A stretch of DNA of 64,000 nt from a virus, in IMG/VR virus record IMGVR_UViG_3300043675_000007, positions 1-64,000 of that record, one strand, 5' to 3'. Below are positions 1 to 9,562 of the stretch, one piece after another. The position numbers were made by a program, and so were the translations under genes. Each line of letters begins with the position of its first letter. Positions within the stretch are counted from its first letter, which is position 1. The notes under the pieces were generated by a model, which searched no databases, had not been told where the DNA came from, and worked only from the letters and a program-made list of their open reading frames with translations.

Positions 1-3000
1 CTGACCGGACTTCGCCAGCATCGAGGCGACCACCTGTTGCAGCGGCACGCCGCCGGCGGCGATTGCGGCGGGCAGCTTCTCCACATTGCCCTTCACCGCC
101 AGGCGCATATCCGTCTTGCCGTACAGGTCCATCACGCTCGGGCGCTTCGCGTACGTCGCGCTCGAGTAAAAGGTACCCGCGGCCTGGCCGGACAAGCCAC
201 GGGCGAAAGCGGCGCGGCCGGTTTTGGCGCTGCCACCATCCATCTCTTCCTCTTTCTTGTTGCGTCGGCTCGCATCGGAGCCGCCGGCGTTGTGTGATTC
301 ATCGAAAATCACCGCAGCGCGCCGCGCGAGGGAGTTCAAGAGGTTCATGCGGGAAGTCGCGAGGCCCTTCACCGTCTGCATCTGGTTATAGGTCGTAAAG
401 AGCATGTTGAAGTTGCCCATGCTCGATTCATCCGCCATGCGCTGGAGCATGGAGTTGTGGATGTTGCCCGCGGCGGTCTTGATTTCGCCGCCGCCATCGA
501 GGGGCACGCGCTGTGCGGCATTGGTCATCAACGGGCGGATGTCCTCCATGCCGATGTCGCGCAGATCCCGCACCATATCGGCGTAGAGATTCGGCTTCTC
601 AGTGACGAAGACGGGGATGCGCCCGTTCTTGATGGCCCAGCGAATGACGCCCGCGACCACGCGCCCTTTGCCGACGCCGGTCTGATCGCCAATGATGAAA
701 CCGGAATTCTTGCCCAACTGCTCGAGCGCCAGGCCCAGTGCATCGACCTGCTCGGCCGAGAAGTAGTGCGAAATCTGCTTGGGCGCGTAGCCCAATTCCT
801 TGGCTACATACTCATCGACGGGCCCGACGCGGGATTCCAAGGATTTGAGCGAGTCCGCGATGGAGTCGCCCATGTTGCCGGGGACGAGTGTCCCGATGGC
901 CTTTGATTTGCTGGCAGGGCGGTACGCCCGTTGCCCTACACCACCTGACCCATCAGCGATGCCCACTGCAGAAGGGAGTCCGCCGGGCTGTCCTTGTCCG
1001 CTAGCAGCGATCTCCGCGCGGCTAGGTTGTCCGTCGCCGGCGCGCTCTTCAAGTGCCGTATCGCCTTGAAGACCCCCAAGGAGTCCAGCTTCTCCCACAC
1101 GCTCGGGTTGTTCGCCACCAGCCTCGATCCCACCTCGTGCAGCGGGCAGTGGCCCACTTCCCTCACCAGGCCCGAGCGCGCGAATTCCTCCTGAAACATC
1201 ACTGAGATGTTGCGCGGGTTCGGCGAGGCCTCGACCATCGCCTGTATCCGATCCCCGAGGAAGCTTAAGTACAGCGGTCGGTCCATTGAATGACTCGCCG
1301 GGCACAGCACTGAGACCAGCAAGAGTTTGCTCGGCTGCTGGAGCGGGGAGAACGCGATTTGCGTTGACGGCGCCATAATCCTTGCCCAAGACATCAGCGA
1401 TTGCTGCGTAGCTATCGTACACCCGGGGAGGCGCGGCAGCCGGTAAATCCAGCGCGCTCTTGCCGGCGCCGTGCACCACGATTATGTCAATCGGCCAGGC
1501 CGCACCTTGCCTCGAGTACATCTCGCCGGCCACCGTGAAGTGATCGACCACGTTGTAATTGCCGTACAGGTGGTAGTAGAACTTGCGCTTGGCCGCACCG
1601 TTATAGGCATCGGAGCGAGCCTCCCGGGTGCGCGCCAGTTTGTTCACGCCGCCGACGAGAAGCACCGCGCGCCCGTCCGGCTTCATCGCTTTCAGTTGCT
1701 CGAGGACAATCGCATGATCAATTTCATTAGTTTTGACGAGGTGGCCCGCGGGGGTCTGGACACTAAATCCCTTGGATACGCCGCCTGCATCTTTCACTAC
1801 GCCAAACGGTGGGTTAGCGATGAGGACATCGACTCCATGAGCGAGGGCCTTCGATGTCGCATCTATGGATGTGACCCGAAACCCTTGAGCCTTCAAGGAC
1901 GCCGCGCGGCCCGGGTTAATCTCATTTACGGTGGCTTTTTCGGGAGCAGCGGCGATCAAGAGCATGCCATTGCCGGCGGTCGGCTCCAGGACAGTTGTCT
2001 TCGGGGTAATGCCAGCGAGGTCCGAGGCCAAGAAGGCGAGTGGCGCCGGCGTGCTGTACGCCTGCTCTTCGACGGAAGTGCTAGTTCGAGTGGAGAGGTT
2101 CGGCTGTCGCTCGTAGAGGGCAACCAACTTATCGAACGTAGCCTTCGGCTCGTCTGCTTCCGCAACAATGCCTCGCGCCTTCTCTACGATGGCGCGCTCG
2201 ACGAGTTCGTCAACCGCTTTGATAGCTGTGCCGGTGGGCTTACTCCCGGTTTCAGCCTCATAGGCCTTGCGGTAGTCGGTGAGTGGTCGGGGCTCGGCGA
2301 GCAGCTGGCCAAACTTGGTGAGGACACGCTGCGCGGTGTTGGCTGTATAGGGGTTCCCACCGACTAGTTCGGCTTTGGGATTGCGCGCCTCGTCCGCCGC
2401 CGCCTCATCCGCGTGCAGCTTCACCGCATCCTGCGCGAGCTTGATGGCCTTTTTGTCCCCAGCCTTCTGCGCATCCGCGAGGTACTCATTCAGCGTCGCA
2501 TCGTCCAAGTGATTCAGTTCGTGCACATCATCGATGGGCTGGAAGGGCTCTAGCCGTTCTGCGGCTTCGCGCGCGAGCTGCTCCGTGTGGGCTTCATTGC
2601 GTGAGCTATAGTGTGGCCGCCCGCCAAGTTCATCCGCGATTCTGTCCAGAAGCGCGTTCGGGTCGTAGTGTCCTTGCGCATCGTGTACGGAGTAACCAGC
2701 CTCATGCAGAAGTTCAGCAGCGTGATCGAATGTGATCCCATCGCGACGGAAGGCACGCTTTATGCCCGCGTGAGCCGCAGCCAAGTCCATGTCGGCACGG
2801 TCGATGCCCTGGGCCTGCGCTTCCCCGGAGCTGAGGCCCCTGGGATGGCGTGCCAAGTACTGAAGGATGGAATCCTGGCGCTCATCCGGCCCGCGCATGA
2901 CCGGCGCCTTGCGCTCGGCGGGCTCCTTCCAGGCGACCGGCTGTTCAAGATTGCCGCTATTGAGCCATTCCTTGAACTTGGCCGGGGACATCTTCGTGAT

Positions 3001-5997
3001 GGCGCCTAAGCCCTTCCAGCCATCCTGGTAGTGATCGAGGTACAGTTTGCGCGCCGCGTCCGCGCCGTTGACGCCGAGCACGACCTTGTGCTCATCGAAC
3101 GCCTTCCCATCCGGTGTCGTCTGATCGATGACGTAGGCCTGGCCATCACCATCGGACGAGCCACCGCCGTGTCCTAAGAAGACATCGACACCATCGCCGT
3201 CCGCACCTTGCGTTTTGGTGAATTCGCCGTAGGGCACACGCATCTTGCGCTTGCCCATCGAGCCATCAGGGAACTTGAAACTGCGAAATGAGCCGGCGGG
3301 GTTCTCGATGCCGATCGGCAACCCGTGCCACGAGGTGCGGGACTTGATCCGCGGCTCACCGTTCGGCGCTAGGTCTTCTTCTTTGGCGGCAGTTTGACCT
3401 TTGCCAGTTTGAACCCCTGCTTCACCAAGTGCGACGCGCGCGCCTGGAGGCTGCTCCCCGCGGGATGCACGGAGGCCTTCGGTTTCCCGTCCGGACTTTG
3501 CCGCGGCCAGGGCGCGCTCAGCTTCTTCAAGGTTGTTGCCGGTGCCATGGGATAAACCTACTCCTTTGAGTTCGACCGTTCTACCGTCGGCGTGTTTGAA
3601 CGTAAGCGTTGCCCCCGCCAGGCGCTCTTTCGCATTCGCCAGGGCAGACTCCGCTTGGGTCGCATCGTCACCTTGCACGACAAATTCATCGCCGGATATG
3701 TGATAGGCATTGCCGCCTGACTCCTCGTGTAGAGCCTGCGCCACGGACTTGAGCAGTTCATCGCCGCCCGCGTGGCCCGCGTTATCGTTCACCCACTTCA
3801 AGCTATCCACATCGACCGACACCTGCGCCGGCTTCTTCTGCGAATCCTCGTACGCGCGCCGGTTGGGGATGCCGGTGAGTTCGTGCGTGAGCAGTGCCGC
3901 CTTTGCCTGATCCGGGGTCATGTCGGTGACCCGCTGGCGCAACTCCCCTTGCGTGCGCCGCTCCGCCGGAATCGGCTGCGTGCGCTCGAGCGGCCCTTCG
4001 CCGGCGGCCGTGACGTCGTTCAGGGTGGTGGGTTTCTCCCCGGTTGTTACCGGGTTTTTATCGGGGGTAGAAACTCCCGTGCCTACGAGCTTGCGCGCGG
4101 TGGCCATCGCCTGACGAGCTTCGGTAACAGTCTCAAAACGTGAGACTGGCTCGCCCTTGACGTGCACGCTCCAACCCTCTTCCTCCGGCTCCAAGGTCAC
4201 ATCGGAGCGCTTGGTCGCGGCCGCCGCCGCGGTGTTCAGCGTCTCTTGTTTTTGGGCAAACGTTGCACCAGAAGGGCCTTGCGTTGCACCTGGAGGCTGT
4301 TTCGTCTCGGCATTTGGTGTATCCGTTCCAATTTGCCGCTGCGCTGGCTGCGCGCCGGTGGACTCATACTTGCCCGTGGTGTCATTCCACTTAAAGCCTG
4401 GATACGTGTCAGCACTAGGCGCCTTCGGGGGCGCACTGAAGTTATAGGATGCGGTGCGTACGCGGTTCAAGAGATCGTCAGCATCCAAGTTGCGCTGCAC
4501 TTTCGCGCGACCTGGCGCACCCATCGCTTCGTGAGCCGCGGCAATGGGCGCGGCGGTGATCGCGGAGACGACCCCGGTGTAGGCGATGTCCTTCAAGGCA
4601 TCGGCCAGCGTCGTGTTCTCGTGCACGATGCCGGTGTCGACCGCCTTCTGGATGGCCGCCTGCACCACACCGCCCGCACCGTTCGCCACCATTGCGCCAG
4701 CGACGCGGCCGCCCGCGGTCTTGGCGACCGCCGCGCCCACCATGCGATCGAGCATGGCCTTTCCGACCGGGGACTTGGCGAGCACGGATGAGACCGGGAC
4801 CGCGCCCACGGCATCGGAGAGTGCGTAGAAGAACCCGGCGGTGTTCGCGATTTTATCGGAGCTCGCCGCGAGGTCGTGGGCCTGCTGGCGAATGTCGCTC
4901 GTGATGGGATTCAATCCGCGCTTACCGCCGACCGGCGCGGCATCATCGAGGGCATCCGCTTTCTGGAGCAGGCGGTCGACCTGGTCATCAATCTTGTCCT
5001 TCACCTGCTCGCGCTGCGCGGGGGCAAAGAGTGCGACCGCGGTAGCGCCGCCGGCGGCCACACCGACGCCAGGACCACCGACCGCTGTTCCACCGATCGT
5101 GGCACCGAAGACGGCGGCCATCTCAGGAATGGCGAGTGCGGTGTTGAAAGCGAGTCCTTTCACCGTCCATGGGTCGAGCTTGCCGTTCAATAGGTCCGAA
5201 GGCTGCCAGACCTTCTCATCAGCCCACGCGGTGAGGCGCTTATCCTTGCCCTTCAAGACATTGTCCTGCCCATCGAGCATGGTCTGGCGCGCTTCGGCCA
5301 TGGCATCGCCCTGATTCTCGGCGGACATGCCGGCAATGAGTGTGTACTGGCTCGCGAAGACTCGCGGATCCAATCCCAGGGAAATGGCGGTCTTCTTCAC
5401 CAAGGGGTCTTTCGCCATCGCATCAAGACCTGCGGCCGGGTTTTGCGGGTCCACGTTCAGGCGTGCAGCAACCTGGGGCAGCACATTCAAGGCGGCGGTC
5501 TGCATCTCGGCGCTTTGCACTTCGGAGGCGCCGCGCGTCTCCTGGTAGCCCGCTCCAATGCGCGAGAGCTGCGCCTTCAATACGTGCGGGTATGCCTTGG
5601 CGAGAGTTTCCCAATCGGGGCCCGCGGTCGCAGCGTCGAACTTATCTCCAACAGTTTCCGCGACGGACGGCACGATGCCGGTCGTGTACTGAGTGTCCGC
5701 ATCGCCGGTGGAGGGCGCGTGACCGAAGAGCGTATCGCGCGTCGCCTCATAGAGTGAGCGCTCATGCGGCGGTGTCGGGGCCTTCTTCGGCGCGGCGATC
5801 GCATTCGCCGGTTTATCCGGGCCGACCGGCTTCCAGGCATTCGCCTTGAACTGCTCAATCGGCTGATCCTGCCCGACCGGCTGCCACCCTTCGATCGCAT
5901 TGCCTTGAGGTGCAGCGGGTGCCGCCGGTGCAGGAGTCGGCTGCGCACCTTCTGCTGCGGGAGCATCAGGCGCCGCGGCTATCCATCCGCCGCCCAT
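1..5997 (-). CDS. Giant polyvalent protein, N-terminal 1,999 residues (GGDEF-like, InPase, N6-adenine methylase, strawberry-notch helicase); runs off the left edge
   Basis: Open from an ATG at 5997 to the window edge with no stop, in frame to base 1. Order seen: Pro/Ala-rich N-terminus; Gly/Ala-rich hydrophobic stretches near residues 280-320 and 400-480, candidate membrane-active segments; a GGDEF-like domain at about 700-806 (ELTGIPNRRAYE, NDNAGHAGGDELL, SGDEF near 768); an inorganic-pyrophosphatase-like (InPase) domain at about 880-1015; a methylase with NPPFGV near 1395; a helicase with Walker A GDQTGVGKGR near 1769 and IFDESHNAGG near 1897, then YSSATYAKRPS. The methylase plus DESH-box helicase order matches DarB-like anti-restriction polyproteins that are injected with phage DNA. 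The stop of the upstream gene lies 1 bp before this start. Function as an ejected anti-defence protein is inferred from the family. Confidence 0.9.
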   Translation of the reverse strand, partial: MGGGWIAAAPDAPAAEGAQPTPAPAAPAAPQGNAIEGWQPVGQDQPIEQFKANAWKPVGPDKPANAIAAPKKAPTPPHERSLYEATRDTLFGHAPSTGDADTQYTTGIVPSVAETVGDKFDAATAGPDWETLAKAYPHVLKAQLSRIGAGYQETRGASEVQSAEMQTAALNVLPQVAARLNVDPQNPAAGLDAMAKDPLVKKTAISLGLDPRVFASQYTLIAGMSAENQGDAMAEARQTMLDGQDNVLKGKDKRLTAWADEKVWQPSDLLNGKLDPWTVKGLAFNTALAIPEMAAVFGATIGGTAVGGPGVGVAAGGATAVALFAPAQREQVKDKIDDQVDRLLQKADALDDAAPVGGKRGLNPITSDIRQQAHDLAASSDKIANTAGFFYALSDAVGAVPVSSVLAKSPVGKAMLDRMVGAAVAKTAGGRVAGAMVANGAGGVVQAAIQKAVDTGIVHENTTLADALKDIAYTGVVSAITAAPIAAAHEAMGAPGRAKVQRNLDADDLLNRVRTASYNFSAPPKAPSADTYPGFKWNDTTGKYESTGAQPAQRQIGTDTPNAETKQPPGATQGPSGATFAQKQETLNTAAAAATKRSDVTLEPEEEGWSVHVKGEPVSRFETVTEARQAMATARKLVGTGVSTPDKNPVTTGEKPTTLNDVTAAGEGPLERTQPIPAERRTQGELRQRVTDMTPDQAKAALLTHELTGIPNRRAYEDSQKKPAQVSVDVDSLKWVNDNAGHAGGDELLKSVAQALHEESGGNAYHISGDEFVVQGDDATQAESALANAKERLAGATLTFKHADGRTVELKGVGLSHGTGNNLEEAERALAAAKSGRETEGLRASRGEQPPGARVALGEAGVQTGKGQTAAKEEDLAPNGEPRIKSRTSWHGLPIGIENPAGSFRSFKFPDGSMGKRKMRVPYGEFTKTQGADGDGVDVFLGHGGGSSDGDGQAYVIDQTTPDGKAFDEHKVVLGVNGADAARKLYLDHYQDGWKGLGAITKMSPAKFKEWLNSGNLEQPVAWKEPAERKAPVMRGPDERQDSILQYLARHPRGLSSGEAQAQGIDRADMDLAAAHAGIKRAFRRDGITFDHAAELLHEAGYSVHDAQGHYDPNALLDRIADELGGRPHYSSRNEAHTEQLAREAAERLEPFQPIDDVHELNHLDDATLNEYLADAQKAGDKKAIKLAQDAVKLHADEAAADEARNPKAELVGGNPYTANTAQRVLTKFGQLLAEPRPLTDYRKAYEAETGSKPTGTAIKAVDELVERAIVEKARGIVAEADEPKATFDKLVALYERQPNLSTRTSTSVEEQAYSTPAPLAFLASDLAGITPKTTVLEPTAGNGMLLIAAAPEKATVNEINPGRAASLKAQGFRVTSIDATSKALAHGVDVLIANPPFGVVKDAGGVSKGFSVQTPAGHLVKTNEIDHAIVLEQLKAMKPDGRAVLLVGGVNKLARTREARSDAYNGAAKRKFYYHLYGNYNVVDHFTVAGEMYSRQGAAWPIDIIVVHGAGKSALDLPAAAPPRVYDSYAAIADVLGKDYGAVNANRVLPAPAAEQTLAGLSAVPGESFNGPTAVLKLPRGSDTGDGRGLAEPAQHLSDVSGGIRALGPGEGSGPLPAARGGIEAGGEQPERVGEAGLLGGLQGDTALEERAGDGQPSRAEIAASGQGQPGGLPSAVGIADGSGGVGQRAYRPASKSKAIGTLVPGNMGDSIADSLKSLESRVGPVDEYVAKELGYAPKQISHYFSAEQVDALGLALEQLGKNSGFIIGDQTGVGKGRVVAGVIRWAIKNGRIPVFVTEKPNLYADMVRDLRDIGMEDIRPLMTNAAQRVPLDGGGEIKTAAGNIHNSMLQRMADESSMGNFNMLFTTYNQMQTVKGLATSRMNLLNSLARRAAVIFDESHNAGGSDASRRNKKEEEMDGGSAKTGRAAFARGLSGQAAGTFYSSATYAKRPSVMDLYGKTDMRLAVKGNVEKLPAAIAAGGVPLQQVVASMLAKSGQ

Positions 5998-5998
5998 G

Positions 5999-7282
5999 CT
6001 ATTGCAGCGTCGTCGGCGCGCCCGCTACGCGCGTGGGCTTACCGTCTATGCCGACCGTCCATTGGCCCTTGGCGCCGAAGTCTCGGACCATGCCGGGCTT
6101 CAAGCCTGAGAGCGCGGTGGCCGGCGGGGGCTCGGACACCAGCGGAGCATTCTGCTTAGGGATGGCGTGCGCACCGTAGTTATCAAGCACGTACTGATCG
6201 GCGCCGCGCTTCGCTTTCTCGGGGTCCATGGTGGCCGTGAGCAGGGCCTTGTACACGTCCTTGTGATCCCCCGCAGGATTTCCGCTCTTGGCCTTGAAGG
6301 CCACGTGCGCCGCGGTGTCCTCATCCACGCCCAGCACTTCGCTTAAGTACTTGTGGTTCCTGATCTGCGCCGTGTCGCCCTTGTCAATGCCACTCCCGGT
6401 GGTGCGCCCGAGCACCTTGCCCTTGTACGGTTTGCCGTCGATGCCCGTCACAGGCTCGGCGTGCGTCTTGCCGTCCTCATCGCGCACCATCTGCATGACC
6501 GTGCCGTCGGGCGCGGTCGAATAGGTGGCAGGCCCCAAGCTCGAGGCCTTGGTCGTGGTGACATCGTTCGCAGCTTTGAGTGCCTGGGCGTTGTTCCTCG
6601 TCTCCGCCGAGTAGTCCAGATTCTGCTTCGATTGCGCGGCCTGCGCCTGCGCCGGCGTACCGATACCTTTCTGCTCTTCCTGACGCCCGGATTCGATCGC
6701 ATTCGCCGATTCGTCGTAGTCCTTTTGCTTCTTTGCAATCAGGTCCGCATGTGCCTTGTTGTTCGCATCGGTCTCATCCGAGAGCGTGCCCAAGGCCACC
6801 GCGCCCTGATTGGTCGACGCGCCGGCGGAGTTCTTCATCAGGTGAAGGCCGAAGGTCACGAGCGCGGCGAGCTTCTCGGTCTTGCTCTGCGGCTCATCGT
6901 CGGCCGGACGCGCGCCGATCTGCTTCTTTAGGTTGTCGTACTTATCATCGATGTCCCCGTGCTGCTTCTCCCACCAGTCCATGTAGTCGGTGCGAGATTT
7001 GGGCTTCATCGCGTTCAACAAGTCGAGCGCATTGTTCGCCTTGGCGAGCTTCTTCGGATCGTACTCGGGCGGCGTTGCAGGCCCAGTCTGAATGGTGCCC
7101 TTCTGCCCCGGCGCGCCCTGCTGGATGGCATTGGGCTGCTGTCCAGGCTGCGCAGGAGCAATCGGTGCGGGTGCCGTGGGGGTCGATCCTGGCGCACTGG
7201 GTGCGCCCTGGACGGGACCTAAGCTCGGGGTGGGCTGATCCTCGAAGGCGTCCGTGGGCGGTGCGATGCTGCCGGCTGCCAT
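5999..7282 (-). CDS. Putative internal virion / ejection protein
   Basis: 427 residues with no catalytic motif that I recognise. Residues 1-75 are Pro/Ala/Gln-rich; residues 80-250 are charged and predicted helical with many Lys, Asp and Gln residues; the C-terminus has a short beta-rich segment (QWTVGIDGKPTRV). The gene sits between another Ala/Asn-rich protein and the polyprotein, with 1-2 bp spacing on both sides, the place where podoviruses carry internal core or ejection proteins. The role is inferred from position and composition only. Confidence 0.7.
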   Translation of the reverse strand: MAAGSIAPPTDAFEDQPTPSLGPVQGAPSAPGSTPTAPAPIAPAQPGQQPNAIQQGAPGQKGTIQTGPATPPEYDPKKLAKANNALDLLNAMKPKSRTDYMDWWEKQHGDIDDKYDNLKKQIGARPADDEPQSKTEKLAALVTFGLHLMKNSAGASTNQGAVALGTLSDETDANNKAHADLIAKKQKDYDESANAIESGRQEEQKGIGTPAQAQAAQSKQNLDYSAETRNNAQALKAANDVTTTKASSLGPATYSTAPDGTVMQMVRDEDGKTHAEPVTGIDGKPYKGKVLGRTTGSGIDKGDTAQIRNHKYLSEVLGVDEDTAAHVAFKAKSGNPAGDHKDVYKALLTATMDPEKAKRGADQYVLDNYGAHAIPKQNAPLVSEPPPATALSGLKPGMVRDFGAKGQWTVGIDGKPTRVAGAPTTLQ

Positions 7283-7284
7283 GG

Positions 7285-8319
7285 CTAGCCTCCCAACGTA
7301 GAGGAAAGCCCGGAGATGCTGCTGGAATCAAACGATGGAGCGCTTGCACTGGTTGCTGCATCACTGACTGAGCCGCCGGAAGCGAAAGCGGCATCTGGCG
7401 AACTATTGCTGCTACTGGTACTGCCGCCACCGAAGAGGCCAGCGACCGTGGAGCCCAAGCCCATCAGCTGATTCGCCGTGTTGCTTTGTACGGGGGCGGT
7501 CTGCGCGGGGGATCCCTTCGCGGTGCCCACCGCACCGATCAAGCTTTGCAGCTGCTGCGCGCTCCAGCCCTGCTGGCGCATGAACTGACCGTACTGATTG
7601 GTGAGGTCCGTCTGGTTGATCGCCTGCGACACGCCGCCGGTTTTCATGAGATCGGAAATCTGCGCCGAGTTCATGTTGGTGAGGTCCTGACCTGCCGCCT
7701 CGTAGGCGTTCGAGGCATTCAATTTGGTCTGGTTGTCGGCCTGCCAGTTGGAAAACGCCGTGTCGTAGGCTTTCGCGTTGCTGTCGGCGGTCAATGTCCC
7801 AATGTTCATCGCATTGGTGGAGGCCATGTTCGACTCAGCGATGGCATTGCGGCCCCCGCCAAAGGCGCTCGAGCCCGCGGCATTCTCTTTCAATCCCGCG
7901 AGTGAGGTGAGATAGCTCTTGTTCTGATTGGCGATCGCATTGTCCGTCACCTGCTGGGTGTACGGATTCATGTAGGTTTGCGCGGTCTGCGCATTCCACG
8001 GGTTATTGGCGACTGCATCGATCTGACCGGTGGCCTTGGCGTTATCCGCCTGCGCCTGGCCGGCGTTCGCGACATTCGAAGCCTGGCTGTAGCCCTGCTG
8101 CTCGTTGCCCGACATGGGCGCGGTCAAGGTGCCGGTGTATGGGGTAAACGGCGTATTGGCGATCGTCGAGGCGTCATTGAGCATCGTGCCCTGCGCGGCA
8201 CCGATCTGCGCCGAGGTGGCGTTATTCGCCTTCGCCGTGCCCGCCGCGGCATTGTTCGACATGATCGACTCGCCCGCGCCGACCACCGCGACCCCCGCCG
8301 ATACCCATCCTGCTGGCAT
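7285..8319 (-). CDS. Putative DNA-ejection / internal virion protein, Ala/Asn/Gln-rich
   Basis: 344 residues, strikingly rich in Ala, Asn, Gln and Ser, with a short hydrophobic N-terminus (GVAVVGAGES), helical repeats such as SSAFGGGRNA, and a Ser/Gly-rich tail. Small phage proteins of this type, with a hydrophobic start, an FTPYTG-like motif and a helical body, are common next to ejection proteins. It shares the base pair at 8319 with the upstream hydroxylase-like gene and ends 2 bp before the next gene, so the three are probably co-translated. No enzyme motif is visible. Confidence 0.75.
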   Translation of the reverse strand: MPAGWVSAGVAVVGAGESIMSNNAAAGTAKANNATSAQIGAAQGTMLNDASTIANTPFTPYTGTLTAPMSGNEQQGYSQASNVANAGQAQADNAKATGQIDAVANNPWNAQTAQTYMNPYTQQVTDNAIANQNKSYLTSLAGLKENAAGSSAFGGGRNAIAESNMASTNAMNIGTLTADSNAKAYDTAFSNWQADNQTKLNASNAYEAAGQDLTNMNSAQISDLMKTGGVSQAINQTDLTNQYGQFMRQQGWSAQQLQSLIGAVGTAKGSPAQTAPVQSNTANQLMGLGSTVAGLFGGGSTSSSNSSPDAAFASGGSVSDAATSASAPSFDSSSISGLSSTLGG

Positions 8320-8996
8320 TAGTCACCGCTCCATTGGTAGTTCAGACAGACGGTGCTTTCCAGTTTCAAACAGATGATGAGCGTGATGCGCTCTTCGTCC
8401 GTCGGGTTCTCCACCCAGTGGGGTTTGGAATTATCGAAGGCGTATAGGTCCCCGGCCTTCGTCTCGAGTTTCATCGAGTCGTAGCAGAACTTCTGCCCCT
8501 CCGCGGCTTTCAGCTGCACGGCGAACTTCAGGTAGTGCTCGGCATGCCAGCCCTTATCCACATGCCGGCCGACTTTGGTGTGCGGCGGGATGCGCGTGAT
8601 GAGCACCATCCCTAGCCGCGTGGCGTAGAACCAGCGCATGAGGTCGAAGACCAGCGGTTGGATGGCGGGAAGTTTCTGATACGCACCCCACCAGACCGAT
8701 TCGTGCTCTTCGTTGAAGTCCTGGCGGCTGCCGTTCCAATTCTTCCAATCGTTGAAGCGCACGATGATGTCATCGATGCGCTGATGAGGACTGCCGGCGT
8801 AGGCCCCGCCGGTGCGGAACACATTCTCATTCCAGAGCTCCGGATGCGCCGCAAGCTCATCGAGCAACGGCTGCACCAGCACACCTCTGTGCAATAGTCG
8901 CACAGGCTCGAGCGGCGGCGGGGCGGCGGGCACCAACTTGAGCGCAGGCTTGCCCTTGCGCTTCGTCCTGGTCTTTGGTTTGACGACTGCGTTCAC
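8319..8996 (-). CDS. Aspartyl/asparaginyl beta-hydroxylase-like Fe(II)/2-oxoglutarate oxygenase
   Basis: 225 residues from a GTG at 8996. I chose this start because it overlaps the upstream TGA as GTGA and has AGAGGG just before it; an in-frame start at 9089 would overlap the sulfotransferase gene by 97 bp. The core shows KVGRHVDKGW, whose H-x-D would supply two iron ligands, and a later KPHWVENPTDEER whose His would be the third, followed by a beta strand (ITLIICLKLE). This is the cupin layout of Asp/Asn hydroxylases. The substrate is unknown; pairing with a sulfotransferase-like gene suggests a modification module for virion or host-surface molecules, which is inference. Confidence 0.75.
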   Translation of the reverse strand: MNAVVKPKTRTKRKGKPALKLVPAAPPPLEPVRLLHRGVLVQPLLDELAAHPELWNENVFRTGGAYAGSPHQRIDDIIVRFNDWKNWNGSRQDFNEEHESVWWGAYQKLPAIQPLVFDLMRWFYATRLGMVLITRIPPHTKVGRHVDKGWHAEHYLKFAVQLKAAEGQKFCYDSMKLETKAGDLYAFDNSKPHWVENPTDEERITLIICLKLESTVCLNYQWSGD

Positions 8997-9508
8997 AAAA
9001 AAGCCCTCTGTACTCGCTCGCGGAAGTCTCGAGCGCGGTCTCGTGAGACAGCGACCCGGGTAAATTCGGGGTCGATGTGCATGCGGCACAGGTGCGCATG
9101 GCGCACGCGATCATGCAGGCGGTGGGTCAGGTGCTCCCAGATGGGGGCGGCCAGCACCGTGTTGAAGAGGTGCGGGAAAGGCACGTGCATGCCATGGATC
9201 TTCTCGAGCGCGCCATCCCAGAGGCTGGACAATTTGGACAAGCCCACGCCCTCGAGGGAGCGGTTGATCTGCTCGATGGGGCGATGGACGATGATCTTGC
9301 GGGCCGGGTGGGCATTGACGAAATCGGGGAACAGGGCGAGACCTGTGCAGGAGACCCCGAGCGTGCGATCAGAATCGATGCAGTCCAAGTCTTCGGGGGC
9401 GAACTCGAGGATGGGGTCGTGCAGGCAAAGCGTGTCTGCCGTAGTGAGCCAGTTCGACATCCACGTGCTGCCCGAGCGCGGCGCAGACAACACCATGAAT
9501 TCGATCAT
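8993..9508 (-). CDS. Sulfotransferase-like P-loop protein
   Basis: 171 residues from the ATG at 9508, which has AGGGG about 7 bp upstream; an earlier in-frame ATG at 9532 lacks this. The N-terminal LSAPRSGSTWMSNWL is the 5'-phosphosulfate-binding loop of PAPS-dependent sulfotransferases, and IIVHRPIEQINRSL resembles the 3'-phosphate-binding strand and helix. It is shorter than cellular enzymes (250-300 residues), so it may be a minimal or divergent version. It is the first gene after dyad element a (9589-9603) and overlaps the hydroxylase-like gene by 4 bp. Acceptor unknown. Confidence 0.7.
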   Translation of the reverse strand: MIEFMVLSAPRSGSTWMSNWLTTADTLCLHDPILEFAPEDLDCIDSDRTLGVSCTGLALFPDFVNAHPARKIIVHRPIEQINRSLEGVGLSKLSSLWDGALEKIHGMHVPFPHLFNTVLAAPIWEHLTHRLHDRVRHAHLCRMHIDPEFTRVAVSRDRARDFRERVQRAFL

Positions 9509-9562
9509 GCACTGACCCCTTTGACATCGCACCGTAAGAACGGCGCGGGAAGGGGTTCGATA

